A stretch of DNA of 64,000 nt from Streptomyces sp. S4.7 (GCF_010384365.1 NZ_CP048397.1:6262001-6326000); one strand, 5' to 3'; counted from the first letter of the stretch, positions 1 through 11,530 are shown. Program-made: numbers and translations. Notes: generated by a model not told the origin, from the letters alone.

Positions 1-63
1 GCGGAACGCGAGCGTGACCTCGCCACCGGGCGACGCCCTCGGCGACGGCCGCGTGAGCATCAT
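1..63 (-). CDS. Possible 5' end of a gene running off the left edge
   Basis: On the minus strand an ATG-ATG pair at 63-58 opens a reading frame that stays open to base 1 (21 codons, beginning MMLTRPSPRASPGG). Third positions are almost all G or C, as expected for Streptomyces coding DNA. No convincing ribosome binding site precedes the start and the product is too short to identify. It lies downstream of the aldo/keto reductase on the same strand. It may be non-coding. Confidence 0.25.
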   Translation of the reverse strand, partial: MMLTRPSPRASPGGEVTLAFR

Positions 64-196
64 GACGGCCGTCGTTCCGGTCGGTCGGGGCCGTCGGCGG
101 GGAGGTCGTCGTCGTACTCCCGGGACCGGTGGGCAGGCCGGCCGTCCTGCCCCAGGCATACGGCATCCGCTCCCCGGCCCCTCGGCGGGACCGGTC

Positions 197-1180
197 TCAG
201 ACGAAGCGCGACAACACGCTGTACGGATACGGCAGGGGCCGCGCGCTGGCCTCGTCCAGACGCGTCGTCTGAGCCTCCGTCAGCTCCCAGCCCACCGCGC
301 CCAGATTGTCCGTCAGCTGGTCGTGCGTGCGCGCGCCGATGATCGGTGCCGTGACACCCGGCCGGCCCAGCAGCCAGCGCAGCGCCACCTGCGAGGGGGT
401 GCGCCCCGTCTCGTCGGCGATCGCCTGTACGGTCTCGACGACCCGCCAGGTCTCGTCGTTGTCCCGGCCACGCCAGCTCTCGCCGTCACCGTGCGACTCG
501 CGGCTGCCGGGCGGGACCGACGTCATGCCGCGCTGGTACTTGCCGGTCAGCCAGCCGCCCTGGAGAGGGCTGTACGGGATGACGCCGATGCCCGCCGCCT
601 CGCTCTGCGGCAGCAGCTCCCACTCCACCTCGCGCGCCAGCAGGTTGTAGATCGGCTGGAGGCAGACGTACGGCGCCCAGCCCCGCCGGTCGGCCACGTC
701 CAGCGCCCGCTGGAGCTGGCCGGGCGAGACGTTGCTCGCGCCGAGATAGCGGACCTTGCCCGCCTTCACGAGGGTGTCGAGCGTGCCGAGTGTCTCCTCG
801 ATCGGGGTCCTGAAGTCCCAGACATGCGTCTGGTAGAGGTCGATGTAGTCGGTGCCGAGCCGACGCAGGCTCGCCTCCACCGACGCGATGATGTGCTTGC
901 GGCTCAGGCCCGCGTCGTTGGGGCCCTCGCCCATCGGGAGGGCCACCTTCGTCGCGACGACGAGCCCGTCGCGGTCGCGCCCTTTCAGCCAGCCGCCGAT
1001 CACCTCTTCCGAGACGCCCTGCCCGTACGCGTCCGCCGTGTCCAGGAAGGTGCCGCCGGCCTCCGTGAAGGTGTCGAGGATGCGGTGCGCGCCCGCCTCG
1101 TCGCCCTTCACGAAGGTCATCGTGCCGAGACAGAGTTCACTGACACGGAGTCCTGTCCTACCGAGAGTTCGCTGCTTCAT
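197..1180 (-). CDS. Aldo/keto reductase
   Basis: NAD(P)H-dependent oxidoreductase of the aldo/keto reductase superfamily (327 aa, normal length), presumably cytosolic and acting on an unknown carbonyl substrate. The start MKQRTLGRTGL is the standard N-terminus of this group; the frame is open 10 codons further but that part is not conserved. The catalytic tetrad is visible: Asp47 (FLDTADAYG), Tyr52, Lys78 (VATKV) and His119 (YQTHVWD). The C-terminal cofactor-binding stretch (APIIGART) is present. It is transcribed in the same direction as treZ but 107 bp away, and nothing ties it to trehalose metabolism. Confidence 0.93.
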   Translation of the reverse strand: MKQRTLGRTGLRVSELCLGTMTFVKGDEAGAHRILDTFTEAGGTFLDTADAYGQGVSEEVIGGWLKGRDRDGLVVATKVALPMGEGPNDAGLSRKHIIASVEASLRRLGTDYIDLYQTHVWDFRTPIEETLGTLDTLVKAGKVRYLGASNVSPGQLQRALDVADRRGWAPYVCLQPIYNLLAREVEWELLPQSEAAGIGVIPYSPLQGGWLTGKYQRGMTSVPPGSRESHGDGESWRGRDNDETWRVVETVQAIADETGRTPSQVALRWLLGRPGVTAPIIGARTHDQLTDNLGAVGWELTEAQTTRLDEASARPLPYPYSVLSRFV

Positions 1181-1287
1181 GGCGTAGACGCTAGATGTTC
1201 GAGCGCACACCAGGGCAGTCGATTTCCCTTGCGGCGGAATCCCGCTGCGGCGCCGGCGGATCCTCCACCGGTTCGCCCTTCGCCGGT

Positions 1288-3039
1288 TCAGTGGCCCGAC
1301 AGCACCGCGCAGGACTCGGGCGGCAGCCGCAGCACGCCGTCGGGACCGGGCGGCTCAACGGGCTCCCAGGTCACCAGCACCTGGCCGCTCCGGCCGCCCA
1401 GGGGGATCTCGGCCGGCTGCGCGGACAGGTTCAGGGCGACGCGCAGATCGCCGCGCCGGTACGCGAGCCAGCGCGCGCCCTCGTCGTACGCCACCTTCAC
1501 CGTCGCCAGGTCCGGGTCCGACAGATCGGGGTGGCTGTGGCGCAGGGCGATCAGATCGCGGTGCCAGGTCAGCAGCCGCGTGTGCGGCTCGCGTGTCGGC
1601 TCCGTCCGGTCCAGGCACGAGCGGTCGCGCGTCGCCGGGTCCTGCGGGTCGGGGATGGACTCGGCCGCCCAGCCGTGCGCCGCGAACTCCCGCCGTCTGC
1701 CGTTGCGTACGGCCTCCGCCAGGTCCGCGTCCTGGTGGTCGGTGAAGAACTGCCACGGCGTACGGGCGCCCCACTCCTCGCCCATGAAGAGCATCGGTGT
1801 GAACGGGCCGGTCAGCACCAGCGCGGCCGCGCACGCCAGCAGACCGGGCGGGAGCGTCGCCGACAGCCGGTCGCCGAGCGCGCGGTTGCCGATCTGGTCG
1901 TGCGTCTGCGCGTAGCCGAGGAAGCGGTGGGAGGAGGTCCTGGCGGGGTCGACGGGGCGACCGTGCGTCCGGCCGCGGAAACTCGAATACGTACCGTCGT
2001 GGAAGAAGGCGCGGGTCAGGGTCTTGGCCACCGCGGCGATCGGCTCGGCCGCGAAGTCGGCGTAGTAGCCCTGGGATTCGCCGGTGAGCGCGGCGTGCAC
2101 GGCGTGGTGGAAGTCGTCGTTCCACTGGGCGTGCAGACCGAGCCCGCCCTGCTGACGCGGCGTGGTCGTCCGGGGATCGCCCAGATCGGACTCGGCGATC
2201 AGGAACAGCGGGCGTCCCAGCTCCGCCGAGAGCGCGTCGACGGCCGTGGACAGCTCTTCCAGGAAGGTCAGCGCGCGCGTGTCGGCGAGGGCGTGCACCG
2301 CGTCGAGGCGGAGCCCGTCGAACCGGTAGTCACGCAGCCAGGCGAGCGCGCTCTCCAGCAGATACGCGCGGACCTCGTCCGAGCCGGGGGCGTCGAGGTT
2401 GACGGCGGAGCCCCAGGGCGTGTGGTGCGTGTCGGTGAAGTACGGGCCGAACAGGGGCAGGTAGTTGCCGGACGGGCCCAGGTGGTTGTGCACGACGTCG
2501 AGTACGACGCCCAGACCCAGCCCGTGTGCCGTGTCGACAAAGCGCTTCAGCGCCTCCGGTCCGCCGTAGGGCTCGTGGACCGCCCACAGCGACACTCCCT
2601 CGTACCCCCAGCCGTGCGTTCCCGGGAAGGGACACACCGGCATCAGCTCGACGTGCGTGATGCCCAGCGCGGCCAGCGGGGCGAGGTTGGCCGCGGCGGC
2701 GTCCAGGGTGCCCTCGTCGGTGAACGTGCCGATGTGCAGCTCGTACAGGACCGCGCCCGGCAGCGGACGTCCGCGCCAGGGATCGGCCCACTCGTACGCC
2801 CTCTGGTCGACGACCGCGCTGAGCCCGTCCGGTCCGTCCGGCTGGCGGCGCGACCGGGGATCGGGCAGCACGGCACCGTCGTCCAGCGCGAAGCCGTAAC
2901 GGGCGCCGTCGGACGCGGGTACGTCGGCGGTCCACCAGCCCTCGCGGAGCGGATCGCGGATCATGGGGTGGTCGGTGGCGTCGCCCAGACGGAGCGTCAC
3001 CCGGTCCTGCGCTTTCGGTGCCCAGACCTCGAACAGCAC
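1288..3039 (-). CDS. treZ: Malto-oligosyltrehalose trehalohydrolase TreZ
   Basis: GH13-family enzyme that releases free trehalose from maltooligosyl-trehalose, the second step of the TreY-TreZ route from glycogen or maltodextrin. The 583-aa length is normal. The GTG at 3039 is chosen because the GAGGGGG ribosome site lies just upstream and the product then begins with the usual N-terminal FEVWAPKA domain. The alpha-amylase barrel carries the nucleophile Asp in GLRLDAVHAL, the acid Glu in LIAESDLG, and the TreZ signature QTHDQIGNR. Its partner treY is encoded 2 kb away on the same strand and glgX beyond it. A 32-bp near-palindrome at 3071-3102 sits immediately upstream and may control it. Confidence 0.95.
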   Translation of the reverse strand: MLFEVWAPKAQDRVTLRLGDATDHPMIRDPLREGWWTADVPASDGARYGFALDDGAVLPDPRSRRQPDGPDGLSAVVDQRAYEWADPWRGRPLPGAVLYELHIGTFTDEGTLDAAAANLAPLAALGITHVELMPVCPFPGTHGWGYEGVSLWAVHEPYGGPEALKRFVDTAHGLGLGVVLDVVHNHLGPSGNYLPLFGPYFTDTHHTPWGSAVNLDAPGSDEVRAYLLESALAWLRDYRFDGLRLDAVHALADTRALTFLEELSTAVDALSAELGRPLFLIAESDLGDPRTTTPRQQGGLGLHAQWNDDFHHAVHAALTGESQGYYADFAAEPIAAVAKTLTRAFFHDGTYSSFRGRTHGRPVDPARTSSHRFLGYAQTHDQIGNRALGDRLSATLPPGLLACAAALVLTGPFTPMLFMGEEWGARTPWQFFTDHQDADLAEAVRNGRRREFAAHGWAAESIPDPQDPATRDRSCLDRTEPTREPHTRLLTWHRDLIALRHSHPDLSDPDLATVKVAYDEGARWLAYRRGDLRVALNLSAQPAEIPLGGRSGQVLVTWEPVEPPGPDGVLRLPPESCAVLSGH

Positions 3040-3070
3040 GAATGATCCCCCTCGGTCGCCTCTGCCGTCG

Positions 3071-3102
3071 GCACTCTTGTCGCCATATGGTGACAAGAGT
3101 GC
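3071..3102. promoter_or_regulatory. 32-bp near-perfect palindrome upstream of treZ
   Basis: Arms GCACTCTTGTC (3071-3081) and GACAAGAGTGC (3092-3102) flank a central CCATATGG, itself palindromic; only one base pair of the 32 bp is broken. It lies between the stop of the GNAT gene and the treZ start, 32 bp upstream of the treZ GTG. There is no unpaired loop and no T-tract, so a transcription-factor operator is more likely than a terminator. The binding protein is unknown. Confidence 0.6.
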
Positions 3103-3153
3103 AGGCCGGAGGCTCGATGATCGCGTCGATTCGCCGGACACGACCGGAACCGG

Positions 3154-4098
3154 TCAGACCAGATTGATCCGTTCCTGGACCACGGGGTAGCCCGCGCGCG
3201 TGAAATGCGCGGCCATCGGGAAGTTCCCCTGGTCCGTCCCGCCCGCGATGAACTCCGCCCCGTTCTCCGCCAGCACGTTCGTGCACTCGACGAGCAGGTC
3301 GTACGCGTACCCGTGGCCACGCTGCTCCGGTACGACCCCGATGAAGCCGACGCACGGCCCCGACGGATTGTGCGCGGGCACGTGGATGCCGACCAGCTCG
3401 CCGGCCGGGTCGTACGCCAACTGCCACCACCCGCGCGGGGACGGGCACCAGCGGAAGAAGTCCAGCTCCTCCTGGGCGGCCCGGTCCAGACCCTCCTCGT
3501 CGGTCGCGCGCGACGCGTGCGCGTCGAGCGTCGCCGAGTGGACGCGGCGCAGCACGTCGAAGATCACGTCGTCGTCGGGCTCGGGGCGGAACTCCAGCCT
3601 GCCCGGCCGCTCCGGCAGGCCCAGATCGGGCGTCCACCGGTACTGGAAGCGCTCCACCAGCGGTTTCATCCCCGCCGCCCGCGCGGCATCCGTCCGGGAC
3701 CCGACGGCCGCACGCAGCGCGGGGTCGTCGCGCCAGCCGGCGGGCGCGATCAGTTCGTACTCGACGTTCCACGGTGCGCGGCGCAGCAGTTCGGCGCCCG
3801 CCTCGTCCTCGCCGTCCGCGACGTCGAACCAGTTCAGGAGCAGCGGCTCCCGGTCGTCGGGCCCGCCCCACCAGGCGGCGCGCGCCACGACGACGCCGTC
3901 GCGCAGCGCCACCCAGCTCCACGCGGGGCGGTAGTCGCCGCCCTCGGCGACCGTGCGGTACTCGACCCCGGTGATCGCGCGGCCGACGAGGCCCGCGTCG
4001 GGCAACGAACGGAAGAAGGGGGCCTCGGAGTCGGTGAGCTGACGGAAGACCGGTGCGGTGGGGTCTGCCGGGGTGGACGCGACGGGCGGTACGGTCAT
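3154..4098 (-). CDS. GNAT family N-acetyltransferase
   Basis: A 314-aa protein with a C-terminal GNAT fold. The acetyl-CoA-binding loop reads VVPEQRGHGYAYDLL near residues 256-270, preceded by the beta strand CVGFIGV. The end (MAAHFTRAGYPVVQERINLV) is the usual last helix and strand. The first 140 residues look like a degenerate additional GNAT-like domain, as in many two-domain actinobacterial members. The ATG at 4098 follows a good GGAGG site. Substrate is unknown. It is divergent from the FHA gene and upstream of treZ. Confidence 0.85.
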   Translation of the reverse strand: MTVPPVASTPADPTAPVFRQLTDSEAPFFRSLPDAGLVGRAITGVEYRTVAEGGDYRPAWSWVALRDGVVVARAAWWGGPDDREPLLLNWFDVADGEDEAGAELLRRAPWNVEYELIAPAGWRDDPALRAAVGSRTDAARAAGMKPLVERFQYRWTPDLGLPERPGRLEFRPEPDDDVIFDVLRRVHSATLDAHASRATDEEGLDRAAQEELDFFRWCPSPRGWWQLAYDPAGELVGIHVPAHNPSGPCVGFIGVVPEQRGHGYAYDLLVECTNVLAENGAEFIAGGTDQGNFPMAAHFTRAGYPVVQERINLV

Positions 4099-4223
4099 GA
4101 AAGAAGAGCCTCCAGAAAGGGGCGCTCACCGTAAACGACCGGTCCGTGGCCGGGCGAACGTTTTTTCGCCGACGGATCGGGCCCTTCTGGACACGTCACG
4201 GACTCGGCCCGACAATCAGTCAT

Positions 4224-4772
4224 GTGACGTCCTCGTTCGAGTTCCACACGTATCCCGCGCGGCTGTCCGACGCCGAGCGCGACCGTGTGCTCGCGGTGCT
4301 CAGAGAAGGGGCGGCACAGGGCAAACTGTCGCACGACACCTTCATCCGCCGGATGGATCTGGCGCTGGCCGCGCGCAGGTCCGAAGAGCTGGCGGTGCTC
4401 ACGGCCGACCTGGACACCGACGGCCGCTGGGCGCGCCGGCTGTTCGGCGCTGTGGGCCGGGCGTCGGCGTTCTCCGCACGGCTGCGCAGGGCCTGGCAGA
4501 TCGAGCGGCTGCCGAAACTCCTGCTGCCGGATCCGGGGCCCGCTCCGCTGCGGATAGGCCGGGATCCGATGAACGGGCTGCGCCTGAGCGACGACACCGT
4601 CTCCCGGCTGCACGCCGAGCTGATGATGCGGGGCGGGCGGTGGATCCTGCGGGATCTCGGATCGACGAACGGGACGGCGGTCAACGGCCGTCGGGTGACG
4701 GGGACCGTGGTGGTGCGGGACGGGGACATGGTGAGCTTCGGCCGGCTGAGCTTCCGCCTGGCGGCGCACTGA
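4224..4772 (+). CDS. DUF1707 and FHA domain protein
   Basis: 182-aa cytosolic protein. Residues about 14-63 (RLSDAERDRVLAVLREG onward) match the DUF1707 helical domain common at actinobacterial N-termini. Residues about 95-175 form a forkhead-associated domain, with the phosphothreonine-binding signature RIGRD, then SRLHAEL and GSTNGTAVNG. FHA domains bind phosphothreonine, so a link to a Ser/Thr kinase is likely but none is encoded nearby. The GTG at 4224 is chosen because conservation starts there; the longer frame from 4146 adds an unconserved Arg-rich stretch. It converges on treY across the repeat array. Confidence 0.88.
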   Translation: MTSSFEFHTYPARLSDAERDRVLAVLREGAAQGKLSHDTFIRRMDLALAARRSEELAVLTADLDTDGRWARRLFGAVGRASAFSARLRRAWQIERLPKLLLPDPGPAPLRIGRDPMNGLRLSDDTVSRLHAELMMRGGRWILRDLGSTNGTAVNGRRVTGTVVVRDGDMVSFGRLSFRLAAH

Positions 4773-4793
4773 GTGTGCGGCGGGGCGGGCGGT

Positions 4794-5101
4794 GTCCTCA
4801 AACGCCGGACGGGCTCGACTTGTGCGCGGGCGTGCGGCCGGGTGGAAGGTGTCCTCAAACGCCGGACGGGCTGGAATTGACTGCGGGTCGGCTCGTGCCC
4901 GCGGGCCGGTGGTCGGGTGTCCTCGATCGCCGGACGGGCTTGAGGTGCGTGCGGGCGGCTTGGGCCGTGAAGCTCGGGACCCGACAACCAAGCCGTCCGG
5001 CGATTGAGGACATCACTGCCCGCGGGCGCAAACCGAGCCGCGCACACCCCAAGCCCGTCCGGCGATTGAGGACAGGGCATGCGGCCCGTCCGGCGATGAG
5101 G
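4794..5101. repeat. Head-to-head array of six 20-bp intergenic repeats
   Basis: Six copies of a 19-22-bp element lie between the convergent FHA and treY genes. Three read GTCCTCAAACGCCGGACGGG-like (4794-4815, 4851-4872, 4919-4940) and three are the inverse, GCCCGTCCGGCGATTGAGGA-like (4991-5011, 5052-5073, 5083-5101). Opposed copies can fold into long hairpins, which suggests a bidirectional termination or mRNA-stability role. The element resembles a widespread Streptomyces intergenic repeat. Single variants occur near 12260, 13288 and 30778. No gene is seen in 4773-5121. Confidence 0.8.
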
Positions 5102-5121
5102 GCAACCTCCGGGCGGCACGG

Positions 5122-7464
5122 CTACTCGCGGCGCGACAGGAGGGCCACCGGGCTCGTTGAGAAGAGTTCCGTCAGGGAGACCGGGCCGCCGGGGAACTCG
5201 CGGTCCGGGGACAGCGCGTCCGTCCAGCGGCCCGCCGGCAGCTCCAGCACCGTCCCCGACCAGCCGCCCGACGCCGTCAGGCGCAGCGACAGGCGCGTGA
5301 CCGCCGAGATGACCTCGCCCGAGCGGGAGAACGCCGTGCAGTGGTCCGCCGCCGGCCCCGTCGCCGTCAGCGGGGTGTACGTCGCCGACTCCGCGAAGGC
5401 GTGCGGGCGTTCGCGGCGCAGGCCCAGCGCCGCGACCGTGAGCACCGTCTTCTCGTCCGGCGGGCCGGTACGGAAACGTTCACGGTTGTCCGGGTCGACC
5501 AGGGCCAGATACTCCCGCTCGGTCCGCTGGTAGATGTCCGGCACACCCGGCATCGTCAGATGCAGCAGCGCCGCGCCGAGCGCGTTCGCCCGTACGTGCG
5601 GGGCGAGTTCGCGGACCAGGCGGACCACCGCCTCGCGCGGTCGGCCCGCCGGACCCGCCGCGGCGAAGTCCCGTACCGCCTGCTCGTACACCGGGTCCTG
5701 CTCCGTCCAGCTGGTGTGCAGCCCCGCCTCCCGTACCGACTTGAGCAGCGTCGGCTCCATCCGGGCGCCGTCCGGCGGCGCCTCCGCCGGGGTGAAGCCG
5801 ACGGCCGTCTGCCAGGCCTGCCAGGCCAGTTGGGCGTCCGGCGCGGCGACCCCCGCCAACTGGCGCAGGAGCGCGTCCCACCGGTCGGGGCACTGGGACA
5901 GGACCGCGATCCTGGCCCGTACGTCCGCGCTGCGCTTGGTGTCGTGGGTGGTCAGTACGGTGCCGGTGGCCGGCCAGTCGCGGGCCAGCCGCGCGCAGTA
6001 GTCGTGGAAGCGCTCGGGGCTCACCGCGGGCCGCCCCGGATCGCCGCCGACCTCGTTCGCCGACAGCAGCGGAACGTGGCGGTAGAACGCCGTGTCCTCC
6101 ACGGCCTTGGCGCGCAGCGCGGACGACGTCTGGGCGAAGCGCGCGCAGAACGCCGTCCGGTCGGGGCCGCCGCCGAGCCTGCCGAGCGCCAGCTCCCGTA
6201 CGACGTCGACGGCCGCCGCCTCCTCAGGCACGGCGAACGCCGCCTTCGCCTGCCGCGCTGCCTCCTGCGACACCGCGACCTCGTCGGACTTCCGGCACGG
6301 CCCGCCCGCGACCGTGTACGGCCGGTAGACGGGCACCCGGACGAGCAGCTCCCGGATCGCCGTCCGCAGGGCCCACGGCGCGTGGTCGCGCAGCGCGACG
6401 TCTGCCGCGCAGATCCGTTCCGCGACGCGGGCCAGCGCGTTGGTCTCGGCGGCCAGTTCGTCGATGACGACCTTGTACATCGCGCGCCGCACGGTCGCTT
6501 CCCAGTAGCCGCCCCGGTCGCCCGCCGGTCCGGCGAAGTCCCGGAACCGGTGGGCCAGTTCGACGGCGCCGGCCGGGTCGGTGAACAGCCCGTCGATGTG
6601 GTGCAGCGCGTCGTAGCCCGTCGTCCCGGCCACCGGCCAGCTCGCGGGCAGCGGTTCGTCACCGGTGAGGATCTTCTCCACGACCGTCCAGCAGGTGCCG
6701 CCCGTCGCCTCGTTGAGCCGCCGCAGATACTCCTCGGGGTCGGCCAGACCGTCCGGGTGGTCGACGCGCAGACCGTCGACGACGCCGTCCCGCACGAGTT
6801 CGAGGATCTTGGCATGGGTCGCCATGAAGACCTCGGGATCCTCCACCCGTACCCCGATCAGCTCCGAAATGGTGAAGAAGCGGCGGTAGTTGAGCTCGGT
6901 ACGGCCCAGCCGCCACCAGGCGGGCCGGTAGTGCTGGGCGTCCAGGAGCGCGGGCAGCGGCAGCGCCTCCGTGCCGGCGGCGAGCGGGAATCGCTGTTCG
7001 CCGTGGTGCAGCATGCCGTCCTCGACCCGGAGCGCGGCCAGTTCACCGCCCACCGGCCCCGGCAGCACGGGCAGCAGCAGCTTCCCGCCGCCCGCCTCCC
7101 AGTCGATGTCGAACCACCGCGCGTACGGGGACGCCGGGCCCTCCCGCAGCACCTCCCACAGGGCCCCGTTGTGCCGGGGCGCGGTCGCCATGTGGTTGGG
7201 GACGATGTCGAGGACGATCCCGAGCCCGTACTCGTGCGCCCGGTGGGCGAGCTGCCGCAGCCCCTCCTCGCCGCCCAGTTCGGCGCGTACGCGCGAATGG
7301 TCGACGACGTCGTAGCCGTGGGTCGAGCCCGGCACGGCCTCCAGCACCGGTGACAGGTGCAGATGCGATACCCCGAGCGCGGCCACGTACGGCACGGCCT
7401 TGGCGGCGGCGGCGAACGGGAAGTCCGGCTGGAGCTGGAGTCGGTAGGTGGCAGAGGGGGTCAT
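5122..7464 (-). CDS. treY: Malto-oligosyltrehalose synthase TreY
   Basis: GH13-family intramolecular transglucosylase that converts the reducing end of maltodextrins to a trehalosyl unit, the substrate of TreZ. The 780 aa are of normal length. The N-terminus PSATYRLQL, the block HLSPVLEAVPGSTHGYDV, the catalytic Asp in GLRVDHPDGLADP and the catalytic Glu in TCWTVVEKIL are all visible, as is the late TTHDTKRSADVRARI motif. It is transcribed in the same direction as glgX (upstream, 198 bp gap) and treZ. No strong ribosome site is apparent before the ATG. Confidence 0.96.
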   Translation of the reverse strand: MTPSATYRLQLQPDFPFAAAAKAVPYVAALGVSHLHLSPVLEAVPGSTHGYDVVDHSRVRAELGGEEGLRQLAHRAHEYGLGIVLDIVPNHMATAPRHNGALWEVLREGPASPYARWFDIDWEAGGGKLLLPVLPGPVGGELAALRVEDGMLHHGEQRFPLAAGTEALPLPALLDAQHYRPAWWRLGRTELNYRRFFTISELIGVRVEDPEVFMATHAKILELVRDGVVDGLRVDHPDGLADPEEYLRRLNEATGGTCWTVVEKILTGDEPLPASWPVAGTTGYDALHHIDGLFTDPAGAVELAHRFRDFAGPAGDRGGYWEATVRRAMYKVVIDELAAETNALARVAERICAADVALRDHAPWALRTAIRELLVRVPVYRPYTVAGGPCRKSDEVAVSQEAARQAKAAFAVPEEAAAVDVVRELALGRLGGGPDRTAFCARFAQTSSALRAKAVEDTAFYRHVPLLSANEVGGDPGRPAVSPERFHDYCARLARDWPATGTVLTTHDTKRSADVRARIAVLSQCPDRWDALLRQLAGVAAPDAQLAWQAWQTAVGFTPAEAPPDGARMEPTLLKSVREAGLHTSWTEQDPVYEQAVRDFAAAGPAGRPREAVVRLVRELAPHVRANALGAALLHLTMPGVPDIYQRTEREYLALVDPDNRERFRTGPPDEKTVLTVAALGLRRERPHAFAESATYTPLTATGPAADHCTAFSRSGEVISAVTRLSLRLTASGGWSGTVLELPAGRWTDALSPDREFPGGPVSLTELFSTSPVALLSRRE

Positions 7465-7662
7465 GCGAACGTACGTACCCCGCTGAGCGGCATGTGTGTC
7501 ATCCGCTCATGCATTCGGCACCCCGTACGCGATCAAGCGCGAACAGACACCACGACATGCCACCACACACCACGACACGCCGTGACAGGCGACGGCGGGG
7601 CCGACCGGGGCGGGGGTACGCGCTCCGTCCCCCGCCCCGGTCGCTCTCGCACCGATCCCGGC

Positions 7663-9786
<2,124 letters not shown>

Positions 9787-10185
9787 AGATTGACTCTTCC
9801 ACTTCTGATCCGGGTGCTGGGGCTCTCTTCGATCAGATACTCCCCGAAAGAGGCGCAACCTCCTAGGAGGCCCGTGCGAAAGCCGGGCCGGAAGCGGTCG
9901 TTCGGGCCGGGCGGGTCAACTTCGGGTTCTCGACGGGTCACCCCGTTGCCGGACCGTGTCCCACGTCGCATATGGCCGGATTCAGACCATACGACGCCCC
10001 TTGGCCGACCATCCGTCACCAGGCCCAATCCCTATGAATCATCCCACTCCGGCCGAGATCGGCACACAGAACGCCCGCCCGCGTCAAAGGAGTTGAGAAA
10101 CCAGCCTGTGCATCCGGCTGCACCTCCTCCCCGATGCGCAGTACCCTTCCTTGATCGTTGAAAGGGGAGGGAAGGCGGTGCGCGG
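9787..10185. other. Divergent intergenic region glgX / HEPN-like gene
   Basis: A 399-bp stretch without a convincing gene. It must hold the promoters of glgX and of the gene at 10186. A 12-bp perfect palindrome CCTCCTAGGAGG is at 9859-9870. Just before 10186 is a purine-rich AAAGGGGAGGGAAGG ribosome site for the plus-strand gene. No known maltose-regulator operator was recognised. Confidence 0.5.
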
Positions 10186-11418
10186 GTGAGCTCGGGAGGG
10201 CTGGAGCTACCCCCAGGTGACCCAGGTCACGAGGGGGTTTCCGGCGACATCCCGCCCGGAGCGGTCTCCCTCGCACGGCCGATGGAGATCGGGGCGGAGC
10301 TGGACTGGGGTCCGGAGGCCTGGACCGAGGTGCGTACGCGCGCCCAGCGGGCCGGCCGCGCCTATATCTGGCTGAATCTGGTCGAACAACGGCTCCGTGC
10401 CGTCGTCTCGGCGGTCCTCAAACCCATCTACGAACCGGTGCACGGCGACGAATGGGTGGTGGCCGCCGCCGGACCGGCGGGGCAGGAGTGGGTCCAGCGC
10501 GCCGTCGCCGTCCGCGAGGTCTCCCGCCGCAAGGGCTATCTGCTCGACCCGGCGGACGACAACGTCCTGAGCTTCCTGACGCTCCCGCAGCTGCGGGAGC
10601 TGATGATCCAGCACTGGCCGGGCTTCCAGCCGTACTTCGACGACCGCCGCGACGTCGAGCTGGCCCTGGACGAGCTGGAGGTGGCCCGTAACGTCGTCTC
10701 CCGCAACCGGGCCCTGTCCGAGGCCGTCCTGGCGCAGGCCGAGCGGGCCTCGGCGCGGCTGCTGGAGATCCTGGGCAGCGGGACGGCGGTGCCGTCCGCC
10801 GACCGGCTCAGGGTGGACGCCGTGGAGGACCTGGTAGGCGACCGGTACGCGGACGTGGTCTCCGTCCACCCCGACCGGGTGCGGCTCCAGCGGCAGATCC
10901 CCGCCGAGGACCTCTTCGGCGGCGCCCGCCGCCTCGACGCGGTCGGGATAGGCCTGAACCTCCTCGTGCAGAACTTCTCCGGCCGGCGCCTCGTGAGGCT
11001 CGCCGAGTCCGGCTGCCGGATACGGCTGCTCTTCCTGAATCCGGCCAGCAGCTCGGTCAAGCGCCGCGAGCGCGAACTGGGTCTCAAGAAGGGCGAGCTG
11101 AGCCGCTCCGTGGAGATGAACATCCTTCACATGCGCCGGGTCCGCTCCCGCCTCCGTGACCCGGGCGCCTTCGAGATCCATGTCTTCGACGAGACCCCCC
11201 GCTTCACCGCGTACCTGGTCGACGGGGACGGCGCGGACGGGCTCGCGGTCGTGCAGTCCTATCTGAGACGGGCGCGCGGTATGGAGGCGCCGGTGCTGGT
11301 GCTGCGGGGTGCGGGGCGCGACGTGGTGCGGGTCGGCCAGGACACGGAGCACGGCCTGTTCCAGACCTACCGGGAGGAGTTCGAGTCGGTGTGGACCGAC
11401 TCGCGCCCCGTCTCCTGA
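10186..11418 (+). CDS. HEPN-like protein of the SAV2148 type
   Basis: 410-aa cytosolic protein with no signal peptide or membrane segment. I recall this family from Streptomyces as SAV2148-type, HEPN-domain containing. The region AYIWLNLVEQRLRAVV onward (res about 50-180) is helical and plausibly the HEPN part. Residues about 240-370 contain a phospholipase-D-like or effector-like strand pattern (GIGLNLLVQNFSGRRLVRL, IRLLFLNPASS, FEIHVFDETPRFTAYLV). The function is unknown; HEPN proteins are often RNases or nucleotide binders. The GTG start follows a strong purine-rich site. The exonuclease gene is 112 bp downstream. Confidence 0.75.
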   Translation: MSSGGLELPPGDPGHEGVSGDIPPGAVSLARPMEIGAELDWGPEAWTEVRTRAQRAGRAYIWLNLVEQRLRAVVSAVLKPIYEPVHGDEWVVAAAGPAGQEWVQRAVAVREVSRRKGYLLDPADDNVLSFLTLPQLRELMIQHWPGFQPYFDDRRDVELALDELEVARNVVSRNRALSEAVLAQAERASARLLEILGSGTAVPSADRLRVDAVEDLVGDRYADVVSVHPDRVRLQRQIPAEDLFGGARRLDAVGIGLNLLVQNFSGRRLVRLAESGCRIRLLFLNPASSSVKRRERELGLKKGELSRSVEMNILHMRRVRSRLRDPGAFEIHVFDETPRFTAYLVDGDGADGLAVVQSYLRRARGMEAPVLVLRGAGRDVVRVGQDTEHGLFQTYREEFESVWTDSRPVS

Positions 11419-11530
11419 CGGTGTGGGAGCGCGCTGACGTGCTGAAGGCGCGTCAAGGCTCCACCCGGCGTTGTCAGTGCCGCGTGCGAAGGTGAATGTC
11501 GAACGGGGAGAAGCGTGAGGGAGGACCGGG

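Noticed and set aside
14..1915. 633-codon plus-strand open frame at the left end
   Set aside because: It is antisense to the aldo/keto reductase and treZ, Arg/Pro/Gly-rich, with no recognisable domain: a high-GC shadow frame.
1195..3045. 616-codon plus-strand frame opposite treZ
   Set aside because: Exactly mirrors treZ; composition is Arg/Gly/Val-rich and without family features.
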